Shown here piece after piece: positions 16,146 to 24,871 of a stretch of DNA of 64,000 nucleotides. Position 1 is the first letter of the stretch. Each line of letters starts with the position of its first letter. This stretch comes from Palsa-851 sp035534435 (GTDB lineage: Bacteria > Chloroflexota > Dormibacteria > Aeolococcales > Aeolococcaceae): NCBI GenBank assembly GCA_035534435.1, contig DATLRX010000113.1, positions 7,558 through 71,557 on the forward strand, given 5' to 3'. Under the pieces are notes generated by a model that was not told where the DNA came from, did not search any database, and worked only from the letters and a program-made list of their open reading frames with translations. Made by a program: the position numbers and the translations under genes.

Positions 16146-16177
16146 ATCCTAACACGCGTCCCGCGTGCGCTTGTCAA
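16146..16177 (-). promoter_or_regulatory. Candidate promoter of the thrC leader
   Basis: TTGACA (16177-16172) and TAGGAT (16151-16146) lie on the minus strand with a long 20-nt spacer. TAGGAT is eight bases from the leader-peptide ATG, so the transcript would start almost at that codon. Confidence 0.45.
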
Positions 16178-16216
16178 GCGTTGCGAGTCGTCACCGCCCA
16201 CCTGCGTGACGGCGGA

Positions 16217-18652
16217 TCAGACGCGGCGGATAAGGTCCCGCTCCACCCGCTCGCGTGTGAGGGCGACCACTCGATGCAGCTCGTGCCCGCGCAGGGCCTG
16301 CTCCATCTGCCGGAGCAGCGAGTACAGGCTCTTCACCGCCTTGACCACGTCACCCGTATCCGCGCCGGGCGGTGGCTCGATGTCCGCGAGCGGCACCCCC
16401 GAGGCCCACTCGTACGCCGGCCGGATCTGTTCGAGCGAGAGCGGCGGTATCGTCTCGAGCCCGTGCTCCCGTTCGAGCTCGATGAAGCGGCGCATCGCCG
16501 TGCGCAGCCGGCGGTGCCGCTCCTCGATCCGAGGAGTCGGGAAGTGGCGGCGGGAGGGCTGGGGTCGCTCGCGCCCTCGGTCCTCGCTCACGAGGCTGAC
16601 GAGGGTCGCGGCGAGCTCCTCGGGTTTCAGGCCGGCGAGCACGCCCGAGGCGACGGCGTCGGCGACAAGCAGCGAGCTCTCGCCGTGGAGGGAACCGGCG
16701 AGGCGTCCGAGGTCCGTCGGCACATCACCGTCGAGAAACCCGGCAGCCCGCAGCACGGCGCGATGCGCCTGGAATTCGCGCCGGAAGCGATGCCGGGCCC
16801 GTTCGAGCTCCTCCTCGGCGCCGGCGAGCGTGGTCTCGATATCGGCGATCCGGTACCGGTGGTTGCGGTGATCCCCGAGGTATGGGCAGTGGTGGCACGG
16901 TGAGTCGTTGATCCGCTCCTGGAGGGAGCGCGCCGCGCGGCGAAGCGCCTCGTACTTCTGGCCAGGATCCGCGCCCGCCTTGCCATAGCGGCCACGACGC
17001 GCGTCGGTCCAGTGCCCGCGGCGCGCGCGGCGCAGCTCGAGCTGTGTCTCGCCGAGCTGCGTACCAGCATTCAGGAACGACGTCAGCGTTCGCTCCGTGC
17101 ACGCGATGCGGGGGTGCTGGAAGCGGCGCAGGCGCAGGTCGGCGAGCTCGGCTTCGAGGTTGGCGCGGCGATGGTCCCATCGCGCCGTGCGCTCGATCGC
17201 CTGGTACTGACCGAAGGAGCTGTCGAGGAGCAGCTCGGCGGCTTCGGCCGACCGTGTGCGCAGCAGGTTGAGCACCATCGTGTACGTGGGTGAGAACTTG
17301 GAGTCGACCGCGAACTCGCCCGATATCGCCGCGTCGTAGATGTCGCGGAGATCGACGTCGCTCTCCTTGAGGATGACGCCGTGTCCGACGGTGTCGATGC
17401 CGCGCCGCCCGGCGCGACCCATCAGCTGCGTCAGCTCGCCGCTCGTCAGCGCCGCGAAGCTGACGCCGTCGAACTTCGTGAATGTCGAGATGACGCAGGA
17501 GCGGGCGGGCATGTTGAGCCCGAGCGAGAGGGTCTCGGTCGCGAAGACCACCTTGATCAGGCCCTGCTGGAACAGCTTCTCGACGATCTCCTTCGCGTAG
17601 GGGAGGAGCCCCGCGTGGTGCATGGCGAGTCCGCGGCGGAGCAGCCGCCTGTCCAGCTCGAGGAGCACGCAGCGGCGTTCGTCGTCATCGGTGAGGACAG
17701 CGAGCTGCTCGGTGAGCGCGGCGTCGATGTGCTCCTTCTCCTCGTCGTTGGTGAGGTCGATCGCGTGCACGCCGCAGCGTTGCAGTGCCTCGCGACATCC
17801 CCGACGCGAGAAGATGAAGTAGATCGCGGGGAGCATCGCGCGTCTGCGCAGCACCTCGATCACCTGGAGCAGGTCGTTGTCCGGCGCGCGCCGTGCCTCA
17901 CGAAATCGTGGCTGCTGCACGGCATCTGCCTGTGCCAGCTCGAGCGTCCCGCGCGCAGCGTTGCCCGCCTTGTCGAACAGCGGGTGGAGCGCGTTGTCGA
18001 TGGCGAGCCACATCTCGAGCGCGACGGGGCGCTCGGTACGCGTCACCGTCTCGATGGTGCCGCGCAAGCCCGACATCCATGTGGCGACTTCGCCGACGTT
18101 GCTGATCGTTGCCGAGAGGCCGATGAGTCGAATGTGGCGCGGCGCCTCGATGATCAACTCCTCCCAGACGGTGCCGCGCGGGTAGTCGTCGATGTAGTGG
18201 ATCTCGTCGAGCACGACATCGCCGACGCGGTCGACACGCGCAGGCTCGTCGTAGAGCACGTTGCGGAGGATCTCAGTGGTCATCACCAGCACTGGAGCGC
18301 CGTCGTTGACGGTGTGCTCCCCGGTCACGAGCCCGATGTTGCGCTCGCCGAAGCGCTCGATGAGGTCGTGGAACTTCTGATTGCTCAACGCTTTCAAGGG
18401 CGTGGTGTAGACCACGTCGGCCGCGTCGGTCACGGGCCTGCGCAGCGCCCCGAGCGCCTTGAGACGGCGCCAGATGACGTAGTCGGCGACGACGGTCTTG
18501 CCGCTCGACGTCGGCGCGCTCACGAGCACACCGCGCGAGCGTTCGAGCTTGACGATCGCCTCGCGCTGGAAACCGTCGAGCGCGAACGGCAGCGTTGCCT
18601 CGTACGCGGCGATCAGTTCCGACGTCGACGCGGACGGCTCCGTCAACGCCAC
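16217..18652 (-). CDS. HelY-type Ski2-like superfamily II helicase
   Basis: The 811-residue protein is a DExH RNA helicase of the Ski2/Mtr4 group as found in Actinobacteria (HelY). Motifs are Walker A APTSSGKT (46-53), Ia TTPLKALSNQK, motif II DEIH (149-152), motif III LSATISN and motif VI QLMGRAGRRGID near residue 405. The C-terminal half has helical DSHCT-like sequence and a possible zinc site CHHCPYLGDHRNH near residue 583. It probably remodels RNA, possibly with ribonucleases or ribosomes; this is family inference. A DUF503 gene ends 4 nt upstream. Confidence 0.9.
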   Translation of the reverse strand: MALTEPSASTSELIAAYEATLPFALDGFQREAIVKLERSRGVLVSAPTSSGKTVVADYVIWRRLKALGALRRPVTDAADVVYTTPLKALSNQKFHDLIERFGERNIGLVTGEHTVNDGAPVLVMTTEILRNVLYDEPARVDRVGDVVLDEIHYIDDYPRGTVWEELIIEAPRHIRLIGLSATISNVGEVATWMSGLRGTIETVTRTERPVALEMWLAIDNALHPLFDKAGNAARGTLELAQADAVQQPRFREARRAPDNDLLQVIEVLRRRAMLPAIYFIFSRRGCREALQRCGVHAIDLTNDEEKEHIDAALTEQLAVLTDDDERRCVLLELDRRLLRRGLAMHHAGLLPYAKEIVEKLFQQGLIKVVFATETLSLGLNMPARSCVISTFTKFDGVSFAALTSGELTQLMGRAGRRGIDTVGHGVILKESDVDLRDIYDAAISGEFAVDSKFSPTYTMVLNLLRTRSAEAAELLLDSSFGQYQAIERTARWDHRRANLEAELADLRLRRFQHPRIACTERTLTSFLNAGTQLGETQLELRRARRGHWTDARRGRYGKAGADPGQKYEALRRAARSLQERINDSPCHHCPYLGDHRNHRYRIADIETTLAGAEEELERARHRFRREFQAHRAVLRAAGFLDGDVPTDLGRLAGSLHGESSLLVADAVASGVLAGLKPEELAATLVSLVSEDRGRERPQPSRRHFPTPRIEERHRRLRTAMRRFIELEREHGLETIPPLSLEQIRPAYEWASGVPLADIEPPPGADTGDVVKAVKSLYSLLRQMEQALRGHELHRVVALTRERVERDLIRRV

Positions 18653-18656
18653 GTCG

Positions 18657-18944
18657 TCAGAGATGGATCAGCTCGAAATGCGAGCCGAGGATGAGCGCCT
18701 CACCGTGATCGTCGACGAAACGAAGCACCTTCTGGCACATCTCGTCCGCGTGGCGGGTGTCGGAGCTGACGCACGCGATCCCGATCACCGCCGATTGCCA
18801 CAGGTTCTGGTCGCCGATCTCGGCGACCGCGATGTTGAAGGTATTGCGGAGTCGCGACGTCAGCGAGCGCACCACCTGACGCTTGTCCTTGAGCGATCCG
18901 CTGTCCGGCACCTGCAATGTGACCGTCAGCGTGCCGATGACCAT
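18657..18944 (-). CDS. DUF503 (YlxP-like) protein
   Basis: This 95-residue ferredoxin-like-fold protein has the DUF503 signature GSLKDKRQVVRSLTSRLRNTFNIAVAE near residues 16-42 and the C-terminal ELIHL. Homologues often sit near rbfA/truB in Firmicutes and bind RNA or ribosomes in an undefined way. Here it precedes the HelY-type helicase by 4 nt, which suggests a shared RNA-related task. ATG 18944 matches the family N-terminus (MVIGTLTVTLQVP). Confidence 0.88.
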   Translation of the reverse strand: MVIGTLTVTLQVPDSGSLKDKRQVVRSLTSRLRNTFNIAVAEIGDQNLWQSAVIGIACVSSDTRHADEMCQKVLRFVDDHGEALILGSHFELIHL

Positions 18945-19006
18945 GTGGAGCTATGCGGAGGCGATGGCATTGTGCCCGCCATTGTCGCTGCCGTCCCCTC
19001 CAAGCC

Positions 19007-19303
19007 TCACAGGGCGTCGAGCAGCTTCTGGCGGAGCACCTCCAGCGTCTCGAAATCGTCGACGGACGGGCGCTGCATCGCCTTGCTCGGGAACTTCAGA
19101 TGCTGCACCGCATCCGAGAGGATGCGCAGCTCGTTGTCGGTGAGGCGGACCGAGCGCATGTGCGGAGGCGGGGCGGCGGGAACGGGGTGGACCGGCTCGT
19201 CGTTCAGCGCCGGAGACAGCGGGGCGTCGAGCTGCTCAGGTTCCTCGGTGCGGAACAGTTCGTCGCTGCCGCGCAGCTGCGCGCGGCGAAATCCGCGCAT
19301 CAC
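19007..19303 (-). CDS. Small protein coupled to ParA, possible ParA partner
   Basis: The 98-residue protein has a basic N-terminus (MMRGFRRAQLRG), an acidic/proline middle (about 18-48) and an amphipathic C-terminal helical half (RLTDNELRILSDAVQHLKFPSKAM ... DDFETLEVLRQKLLDAL). Its ATG overlaps the ParA stop by 4 nt, so the two are translationally coupled. I know no family for it. Orphan ParA ATPases usually work with a small adaptor carrying a basic N-terminal stimulator peptide; position and charge fit that role, but this is inference. Confidence 0.65.
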   Translation of the reverse strand: MMRGFRRAQLRGSDELFRTEEPEQLDAPLSPALNDEPVHPVPAAPPPHMRSVRLTDNELRILSDAVQHLKFPSKAMQRPSVDDFETLEVLRQKLLDAL

Positions 19304-20136
19304 CTCCGGGCCGCGCGCACCCGCTCGCGCGGACGCTCCGCGCTGCCGGAGACCTCAACGGTGCCATCGCCATCCTGCGCGATGACCGCTTTGGCGAGGG
19401 CCCGGTAGGAGCGAGCCCCAGGCGAGTTCGGTGCGTACTCGAGGATCGACTGACCCGCCAGTGGCGTCTCGGCGAACCGGATCGAGGAGTCGACGGTGAT
19501 CGGGAAGACCAGGTCGGGATATGCGCCCTTGACGAGGTCGAGCACTTCCTGGCTGTGCAGCGTGCGCGACTTGTACAGCGTCGGCAGGATGCCGGCGACA
19601 CGCAGATGGCTGTTCAGCTTCGCGCGCACGCGGTCGATGGTGCGCTGCAGCTGCTGCATCCCCTTCATGCCGAAGTACTCGCACTGCAGCGGGATGATCA
19701 CGTCAGTCGACGCCACGAGCGCGTTGATGCACAGCAGTCCGAGTGACGGCGGGCAGTCGATGACGATGTAGTCGTACTGTCCGTCGATCGGCTCGAGCTT
19801 CTCGCGAAGGATGGATTCGCGGCCGAACTCGGTGACGAGCTGCAACTCCGCACCGCTGAGGTCGATGTTGGCGGGAATGAAATCAAGGCCCATCCCTTCG
19901 GAGCGCAGGAGCACATCCCCCACGTGGACCCGATGGTCGGTGAGGACGTCGTAGATCGTCTTCTCGAGCTCGTCGGGCCTGCGGCAGCCCATGTTGATGG
20001 TGAGGTGACCCTGCGGATCGAGATCGACGGCGAGCACCCGGGTACCTGCCTCGGCGAGCGCCGCTGCGAGGTTCACAGCGGTGGTCGTCTTGCCGACTCC
20101 ACCCTTTTGATTCGCGACCGAAATGATCCGCGTCAT
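19300..20136 (-). CDS. ParA-family ATPase (Soj-like)
   Basis: The deviant Walker A motif KGGVGKTT (residues 11-18) has the signature second lysine. DLDPQGH and DYIVIDCPPSLG are the A' and B motifs. At 278 residues, with the basic C-terminus RERVRAARR, it is a chromosomal-type ParA lacking an N-terminal helix-turn-helix. ParA proteins position DNA or protein cargo by ATP-dependent nucleoid binding. No parB or parS-like repeats are in the window, so its cargo is unclear. ATG 20136 starts directly at the conserved MTRIISVANQKGG; an in-frame TTG at 20163 is an alternative. Confidence 0.9.
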   Translation of the reverse strand: MTRIISVANQKGGVGKTTTAVNLAAALAEAGTRVLAVDLDPQGHLTINMGCRRPDELEKTIYDVLTDHRVHVGDVLLRSEGMGLDFIPANIDLSGAELQLVTEFGRESILREKLEPIDGQYDYIVIDCPPSLGLLCINALVASTDVIIPLQCEYFGMKGMQQLQRTIDRVRAKLNSHLRVAGILPTLYKSRTLHSQEVLDLVKGAYPDLVFPITVDSSIRFAETPLAGQSILEYAPNSPGARSYRALAKAVIAQDGDGTVEVSGSAERPRERVRAARR

Positions 20137-20192
20137 TGCTGGGGCGGTGTCGAGATGTCGCAAAGAGAACAGACGCGCCTCACTGAGCAGGT

Positions 20193-20198
20193 ATCATA
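20193..20198 (-). promoter_or_regulatory. -10 element upstream of parA-like gene
   Basis: TATGAT on the minus strand lies about 57 nt before the ParA ATG, in the 148-bp gap shared with the divergent TPR gene. No clear -35. Confidence 0.45.
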
Positions 20199-20284
20199 GC
20201 GAACCCGATTGCCTCTCTCTGCCGACGGGTGGGAGCAAGCGCAGTCGCAGCGGTCATTGTTCCGTAAATCCGGACTGGAGCCTG

Positions 20285-21172
20285 GTGTCTGAAGAACGTG
20301 TGAAGCCTCGTAGCCTGTTCGTCGAGGAGGCCATCCAACTCGCGCTCGAGAGCCGTTGGGCCGACGCGCTGGCGGTGAACCAAGCCCTCGTCGAGCGCCA
20401 TGGTGAGGACGAGGAGTCGCTCAACCGGATCGGCAAGGCGCTGACCGAGCTCGGCCAGCGCGAGGACGCGCTCGCAGCCTATTCCGGCTCGCTACGCATC
20501 AATCCGCTCAATCTGATCGCGCAGAAGAACGTCCGCAAGCTGACAGCGATGCTCGAGAGCAAGAACCTGGTGGCCGGGTCAGCCGCCCCCTTCGACGTCG
20601 AGCTGTTCACCGAGGAGCCCGGTAAGAGCGCCATCACCGTGCTGAGCGCCCCATCGAAGTCGGCCACCGTCGCGATCGCCCCGGGCGACGTCGTGGAGCT
20701 CTACCGCGAGGGATCCACCCTGCGCGCCCAGACGTCTCGCGGCGTCTCGCTCGGCGAGGTTGACACCAAGATCGCCCGCAGGCTGGTCCCGCTCATGGAG
20801 ACGGGAAACCGGTACTCGGCTGCCGTGGCCCGCCTGGAGGACGAGCGGGTCGAGATCATCCTTCGCGAGACCTACCAGGCAGCCGAGAACGCCCGGAAGT
20901 CGTCGTTCCCGCTCGCCAAGGGCGGCCGGCGCGAGGAGTTCCGGCCCTATGCCAAGGACTCGCTGCTCGCATCGAGGGAGATCGACGCGACCCCGCTGGA
21001 CGACGACGACGACGGCGACGACGGCTTCGGGCCACAGGCGCCTGCCGGCGCCGGTGACGACCTCGGCGATCTGGGCATGAGCACATTCGAGTCGGAGGGC
21101 GAGGACGCCAAGCCGGTGGCAGATGCCGAGGAGGACGACGACGACGACGCGCGCCCGGAGGACTCCTACTAG
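20285..21172 (+). CDS. TPR-containing protein with acidic C-terminal tail
   Basis: The 295-residue protein begins with tetratricopeptide-like helices (SLFVEEAIQLALESRWADALAVNQALVERHGEDEESLNRIGKALTELGQREDALAAYSGSLRINP, about 10-75), followed by a beta-rich middle (APGDVVELYREGSTLRAQTSRGVSLGEVDTKIARRL) that looks like a small domain, then a highly acidic disordered tail with D-runs from about 235 to the end. GTG 20285 is chosen because GGAG precedes it by a few bases. It seems to bind proteins; no enzymatic motif is visible. Its last 50 nt overlap the next gene in another frame. Confidence 0.75.
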   Translation: MSEERVKPRSLFVEEAIQLALESRWADALAVNQALVERHGEDEESLNRIGKALTELGQREDALAAYSGSLRINPLNLIAQKNVRKLTAMLESKNLVAGSAAPFDVELFTEEPGKSAITVLSAPSKSATVAIAPGDVVELYREGSTLRAQTSRGVSLGEVDTKIARRLVPLMETGNRYSAAVARLEDERVEIILRETYQAAENARKSSFPLAKGGRREEFRPYAKDSLLASREIDATPLDDDDDGDDGFGPQAPAGAGDDLGDLGMSTFESEGEDAKPVADAEEDDDDDARPEDSY

Positions 21173-23078
21173 GTCGCAGCCGGTCGACGGCGCGACGCCG
21201 CCCCGGGTTCCCTGGGTCAGCCCGGCAGCCGCGCGCATCGACGGGTATCTGCCGATCGGGTCGTATGGCCTGATCGGCGACTGCCGCTCGGCGGCCCTGG
21301 TCGGGGTCGACGGCAGCATCGACTGGCTCTGCCTCCCGCGGTTCGACGACCCGTCCCTCTTCGGCCGCATCCTCGACGCGGACAAGGGCGGGAGCTGGCA
21401 GATCCATCCCGACGAGCGGCACCAGGTGCACCAGGTGTACCGCGACCGGACCAACCTCCTGGACACCGTCTTCGCAACGGGTTCGGGGGTCGTCGTGGTC
21501 ACCGACTTCATGCCGATCGACGAGCACAGCGTCATCCAGCATGCCAAGGCGCACAACCACGCGCGTGTCGTCCGGCTCGTCGAGTGCCTCGCCGGCGAGA
21601 TGACGATGCACCACGTCTTCGACCCGGCCCCTGACTACGCCCGAGGCCACCTGTCGTTCACCCTTGACGACGGTCAGCTGCACGCCGATACCGATCGTCT
21701 GCACCTCTGCCTCAGCTCCACCATCGAGCTTGACGGAGCGGACGACACCTTTCAGATCCGTGCGACCGAAGCCGTCGCCTTCGCGTTGCACACCGGCGCC
21801 GCCGGTCCGTGCGGGGCGAGACCGTGGAGCGTGGAGCGTGCCCGCCGCATGCTCCGCGAGAGCCAGCGCTACTGGTGGCACTGGGTCGGGAGGGTCGATT
21901 ACCACGGCCCGTACCAGGTGCATGTGTGGCGGTCCGCACTCGCGCTGAAGCTCATGACGTATGCGCCCACCGGCGCGATCGTTGCCGCGCCGACCACGAG
22001 CCTGCCCGAGGATATCGGTGGCGAGCGAAACTGGGACTACCGGTTCACGTGGCTTCGCGATGCCGCGTTCACGCTGTACGCCTTCTTTCAGCTCGGGCTC
22101 ACCGAGGAAGCGACCGCGTATTTCGACTGGCTGACACATCGCCACGTGGCCGACCACCAGGTCGACGACCTCCCCAACCTGTTCGACCTGAGCGGCCATG
22201 GTCATGCTCCGGAGCACCGGCTCGAGCACCTCGAGGGGTACCGCGGTTCGAAGCCGGTGCGCATCGGCAACGCAGCGGTGGGCCAGCTGCAGCTCGACGT
22301 CTACGGCGAGGTGCTCGACAGCGCATATGTCTTCGCGCGGTTCGGTGGTGTCATCGGCGACAAGCTCTGGGAGGCGCTCAGCAACATCGTGGAGCTGGCC
22401 ATCAATCGCTGGATGGAGCCGGACTCGTCGATATGGGAGGTGCGGAGCGAGCGCAGGCAGTACACATATAGCAAGCTCATGTGCTGGGTCGCCGTCGACC
22501 GCGGCATTCGCATCGCCGACCGCTACGACCTTCCGTACGACAAGGCCGCGTGGCGGCGCGCACGGGTGCGCATCCACCGCGCGATCACATCACGCGGATA
22601 CTCGACGCACCGCCGTTCCTTCACACAGGAGTTCGACAGCGACGCGCTCGACGCGTCGGTGCTCCGGATCAGCCAGGTGCGCTTCGTCGCCGATCGCGAT
22701 CCGCGCGTTCACTCAACGGTGCGCGCGATCGCGCAGCACCTCGGCGAAGGTGTGCTCGTCAGACGCTACCGGATGGACGAGAGCGAGGACGGACTCCACG
22801 GTGAGGAGGGCGCGTTCTTCATGACGTCGTTCTGGCTCGTCGACGCTCTCGCGCATACCGGGGAGCTCGAGGAGGCCGAGCGTCGCTTCGAGCGGCTGCT
22901 GCACTTCAGCTCGCCGCTCGGGCTCTTCTCGGAGGAGGTCGACGTGCGCAGCGGGCAGCTGCTCGGCAACTACCCGCAGGCGTTCACGCACCTGGCGCTC
23001 GTCGGCGCCGCGGTCAACATGGAGCGGGCCCGGAAGCGCAGCCTGGGCGTCAAGGGGCTGCGCGCCGAGTCGACGTGA
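21123..23078 (+). CDS. Glycoside hydrolase family 15 protein (trehalase/glucoamylase-like)
   Basis: The 651-residue protein carries the conserved GH15 N-terminus IGSYGLIGDCRSAALVGVDGSIDWLCLPRFDDPS, then EDIGGERNWDYRFTWLRDAAFTLYA near residue 294, HGEEGAFFMTSFW near 559 and FSEEVDVRSGQLLGNYPQAFTH near 605. The glutamates of the last two motifs are the likely acid/base pair. No signal peptide is seen, so it acts in the cytoplasm, as GH15 trehalases do; trehalose or another alpha-glucoside is the probable substrate. ATG 21123 is the only usual start before the conserved region, which forces a 50-nt overlap with the TPR gene. Confidence 0.88.
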   Translation: MPRRTTTTTRARRTPTRSQPVDGATPPRVPWVSPAAARIDGYLPIGSYGLIGDCRSAALVGVDGSIDWLCLPRFDDPSLFGRILDADKGGSWQIHPDERHQVHQVYRDRTNLLDTVFATGSGVVVVTDFMPIDEHSVIQHAKAHNHARVVRLVECLAGEMTMHHVFDPAPDYARGHLSFTLDDGQLHADTDRLHLCLSSTIELDGADDTFQIRATEAVAFALHTGAAGPCGARPWSVERARRMLRESQRYWWHWVGRVDYHGPYQVHVWRSALALKLMTYAPTGAIVAAPTTSLPEDIGGERNWDYRFTWLRDAAFTLYAFFQLGLTEEATAYFDWLTHRHVADHQVDDLPNLFDLSGHGHAPEHRLEHLEGYRGSKPVRIGNAAVGQLQLDVYGEVLDSAYVFARFGGVIGDKLWEALSNIVELAINRWMEPDSSIWEVRSERRQYTYSKLMCWVAVDRGIRIADRYDLPYDKAAWRRARVRIHRAITSRGYSTHRRSFTQEFDSDALDASVLRISQVRFVADRDPRVHSTVRAIAQHLGEGVLVRRYRMDESEDGLHGEEGAFFMTSFWLVDALAHTGELEEAERRFERLLHFSSPLGLFSEEVDVRSGQLLGNYPQAFTHLALVGAAVNMERARKRSLGVKGLRAEST

Positions 23079-23145
23079 TGGTTGGGGGTGGCGCTTACAG
23101 GACGCCGGCGATGAGGTCCGGGCGCGGCTTTGCGCATGGTTGCCG

Positions 23146-23907
23146 CTAGAGCAACTGGGAGAGCGCGAACACGATACCGAAGCCGACGACCACGGAGCGG
23201 AGCAGCGTCGGATGCAAGCGCCGCGCCATTGCGACGCCGGCGAACCCGCCGATGGCGCTCGTCGGCAGCATCACCACCACCGCGATCCACGACACCGGTC
23301 CGAAGAACGCGAAGTAGATGGCGGCCACCACGTTGATGATCAGGGACATCATTCCCTTGAGCGCATTGAGGCGTTGCAGATCGTCGCGGATGAACAGCCC
23401 GAGCACCGCGAGCATCATCACGCCCAGGCCGGCGCCGAAGAAGGCGCCGTACACGCCGCCGAGGAACTGACCCACGGCGAGGAGTGGTGACCGGTGCTGC
23501 TCGCGCTCCGGGCGACGTGCGCGCACATGCGACGTCACCACCGGCTGGAGCAGCAGCAGAGCGCAGGCGAGGAGGATGAGCCACGGGACGATCGCAGAGA
23601 ACACGTGGTTCGGCGTGCGCGTGAGCAGGATGGCGCCGACCACCGCTCCAACGACGCTGATCGGCCCGAGAAAACGAACCCGCTCGCGCTGCACGGAGAG
23701 CTCGGCGCGGTACGCGATGGATCCGCCCGCATATCCGGGGAGCAGCCCGAGCGTGTTGGTGACGTTCGCCACGAGGGCAGGGAATCCGAGCAACAGCAGC
23801 GCCGGAAACGACAGCAGCGTGCCGCCGCCGGCAACGGCGTTCACCGCCCCGGCGGCAAGTGCCGCCAGCGCCACCAGGAGCAGGCGCGCGAGGTCGAGAT
23901 GGATCAC
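23146..23907 (-). CDS. TauE/SafE family membrane permease
   Basis: The 253-residue protein has about seven to eight hydrophobic helices with the family motif GAVNAVAGGGTLLSFPALLLLGFPALVANVTNT in the first repeat and QFLGGVYGAFFGAGLGVMMLAVLG in the second. The family moves anions such as sulfite, sulfoacetate, sulfolactate or small organic acids, usually outward. It lies 58 nt downstream of the FAH-family gene and on the same strand as the Liv transporter, so it may belong to that operon. Confidence 0.85.
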   Translation of the reverse strand: MIHLDLARLLLVALAALAAGAVNAVAGGGTLLSFPALLLLGFPALVANVTNTLGLLPGYAGGSIAYRAELSVQRERVRFLGPISVVGAVVGAILLTRTPNHVFSAIVPWLILLACALLLLQPVVTSHVRARRPEREQHRSPLLAVGQFLGGVYGAFFGAGLGVMMLAVLGLFIRDDLQRLNALKGMMSLIINVVAAIYFAFFGPVSWIAVVVMLPTSAIGGFAGVAMARRLHPTLLRSVVVGFGIVFALSQLL

Positions 23908-23965
23908 GTCTCCGTCGACCCGCTCCTGTGGCCGGCGCCTCCGAGCGCCCCGACGTCGTCCGGCA

Positions 23966-24871
23966 CTATGCCGGCGACGCCACGACCACGTTGCGCAGCA
24001 GGCCGATGCCCTCGATCTCGGACTCCATCACGTCGCCCGGCTGAAGGAACTCAGGCGGCGTGCGGGCGAAGCCAACGCCCTCAGGCGTGCCCGTGGCGAT
24101 GAGCATCCCGGGAAGGAGCGTCATGCCGACCGACAACCACTCGATGATCGCGTCCACCGGGTACATCGTGTCCCGGCTGCTGGCATCCTGCTTGACGTCG
24201 CCGTTGATGCGGAGCTGGAGATGCAGGTTCTGCACATCGGGAACCTCATCCCTGGTCAATACCCAGGGCCCCACCGGACACGAGCCGTCAAGGCTCTTCC
24301 CCTTGAACCACTGGCCGCCCCAACCGTTCTGGATGTCGCGCGCCGTGACATCGTTCAGCACCGTGTACCCGAACACGTGGTCGAGCGCGCCGGCTCGCTT
24401 GATGTTGGCGCCGCGGCGCCCGATGACGACACCGAGCTCGACCTCCCAGTCGATCTTGGTGCTCACGGTTGCGTCGATCCTGATGTCGGCATACGGAGCG
24501 GTGATGGTGGTGATCGCCTTGGTGAAGATCGTGGGCGGACCGACCTCGGTGTTCATCGCACGCGCACCTTCCTCCGCGTGCTTCTGATAGTTGCGACCGA
24601 TTGCCAGCACGTTTCCGCGCGGCGGGTCGAACGGAGCCAGCAGCGTGAGTCCCGCAAGCGGGCGAACCGCTCCCGCAGCTGCGTTGCCCGACGCAAGCCG
24701 GCTCAGCCGCTCGAGAGCCTCGGCGCCGCCGTCGATGACACCGAGAATGTCCGCCGGGAGACCCGCTGAACCGTGTGCGGCGGCGGCGACGTCGACGATC
24801 TCGTCCGGCGCGCCGTCGCGCGCAACCCCGAGGAGTCGCGTCCCCCCGTCTTGAAACATCAGGAGCTTCAT
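23966..24871 (-). CDS. Fumarylacetoacetate hydrolase family protein
   Basis: The 301-residue protein has a small N-terminal domain (about 1-80) and a FAH domain with NVLAIGRNYQKHAEE, the metal-binding set in IDWEVELGVVIG (Glu and Glu), NDVTARDIQ and GKSLDGSCPVGPW, and the glycine turn IATGTPEGVG. FAH enzymes hydrolyse or decarboxylate C-C bonds in oxo-acids at the end of aromatic catabolism. It overlaps livF by 4 nt (ATGA), so the substrate of the transporter may feed this enzyme; that link is inference. Confidence 0.88.
   Translation of the reverse strand: MKLLMFQDGGTRLLGVARDGAPDEIVDVAAAAHGSAGLPADILGVIDGGAEALERLSRLASGNAAAGAVRPLAGLTLLAPFDPPRGNVLAIGRNYQKHAEEGARAMNTEVGPPTIFTKAITTITAPYADIRIDATVSTKIDWEVELGVVIGRRGANIKRAGALDHVFGYTVLNDVTARDIQNGWGGQWFKGKSLDGSCPVGPWVLTRDEVPDVQNLHLQLRINGDVKQDASSRDTMYPVDAIIEWLSVGMTLLPGMLIATGTPEGVGFARTPPEFLQPGDVMESEIEGIGLLRNVVVASPA

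Noticed and set aside
16017..16151. T-box or other metabolite riboswitch upstream of thrC
   Set aside because: No T-box consensus or known aptamer pattern is seen, while a leader ORF with competing hairpins explains the leader well.
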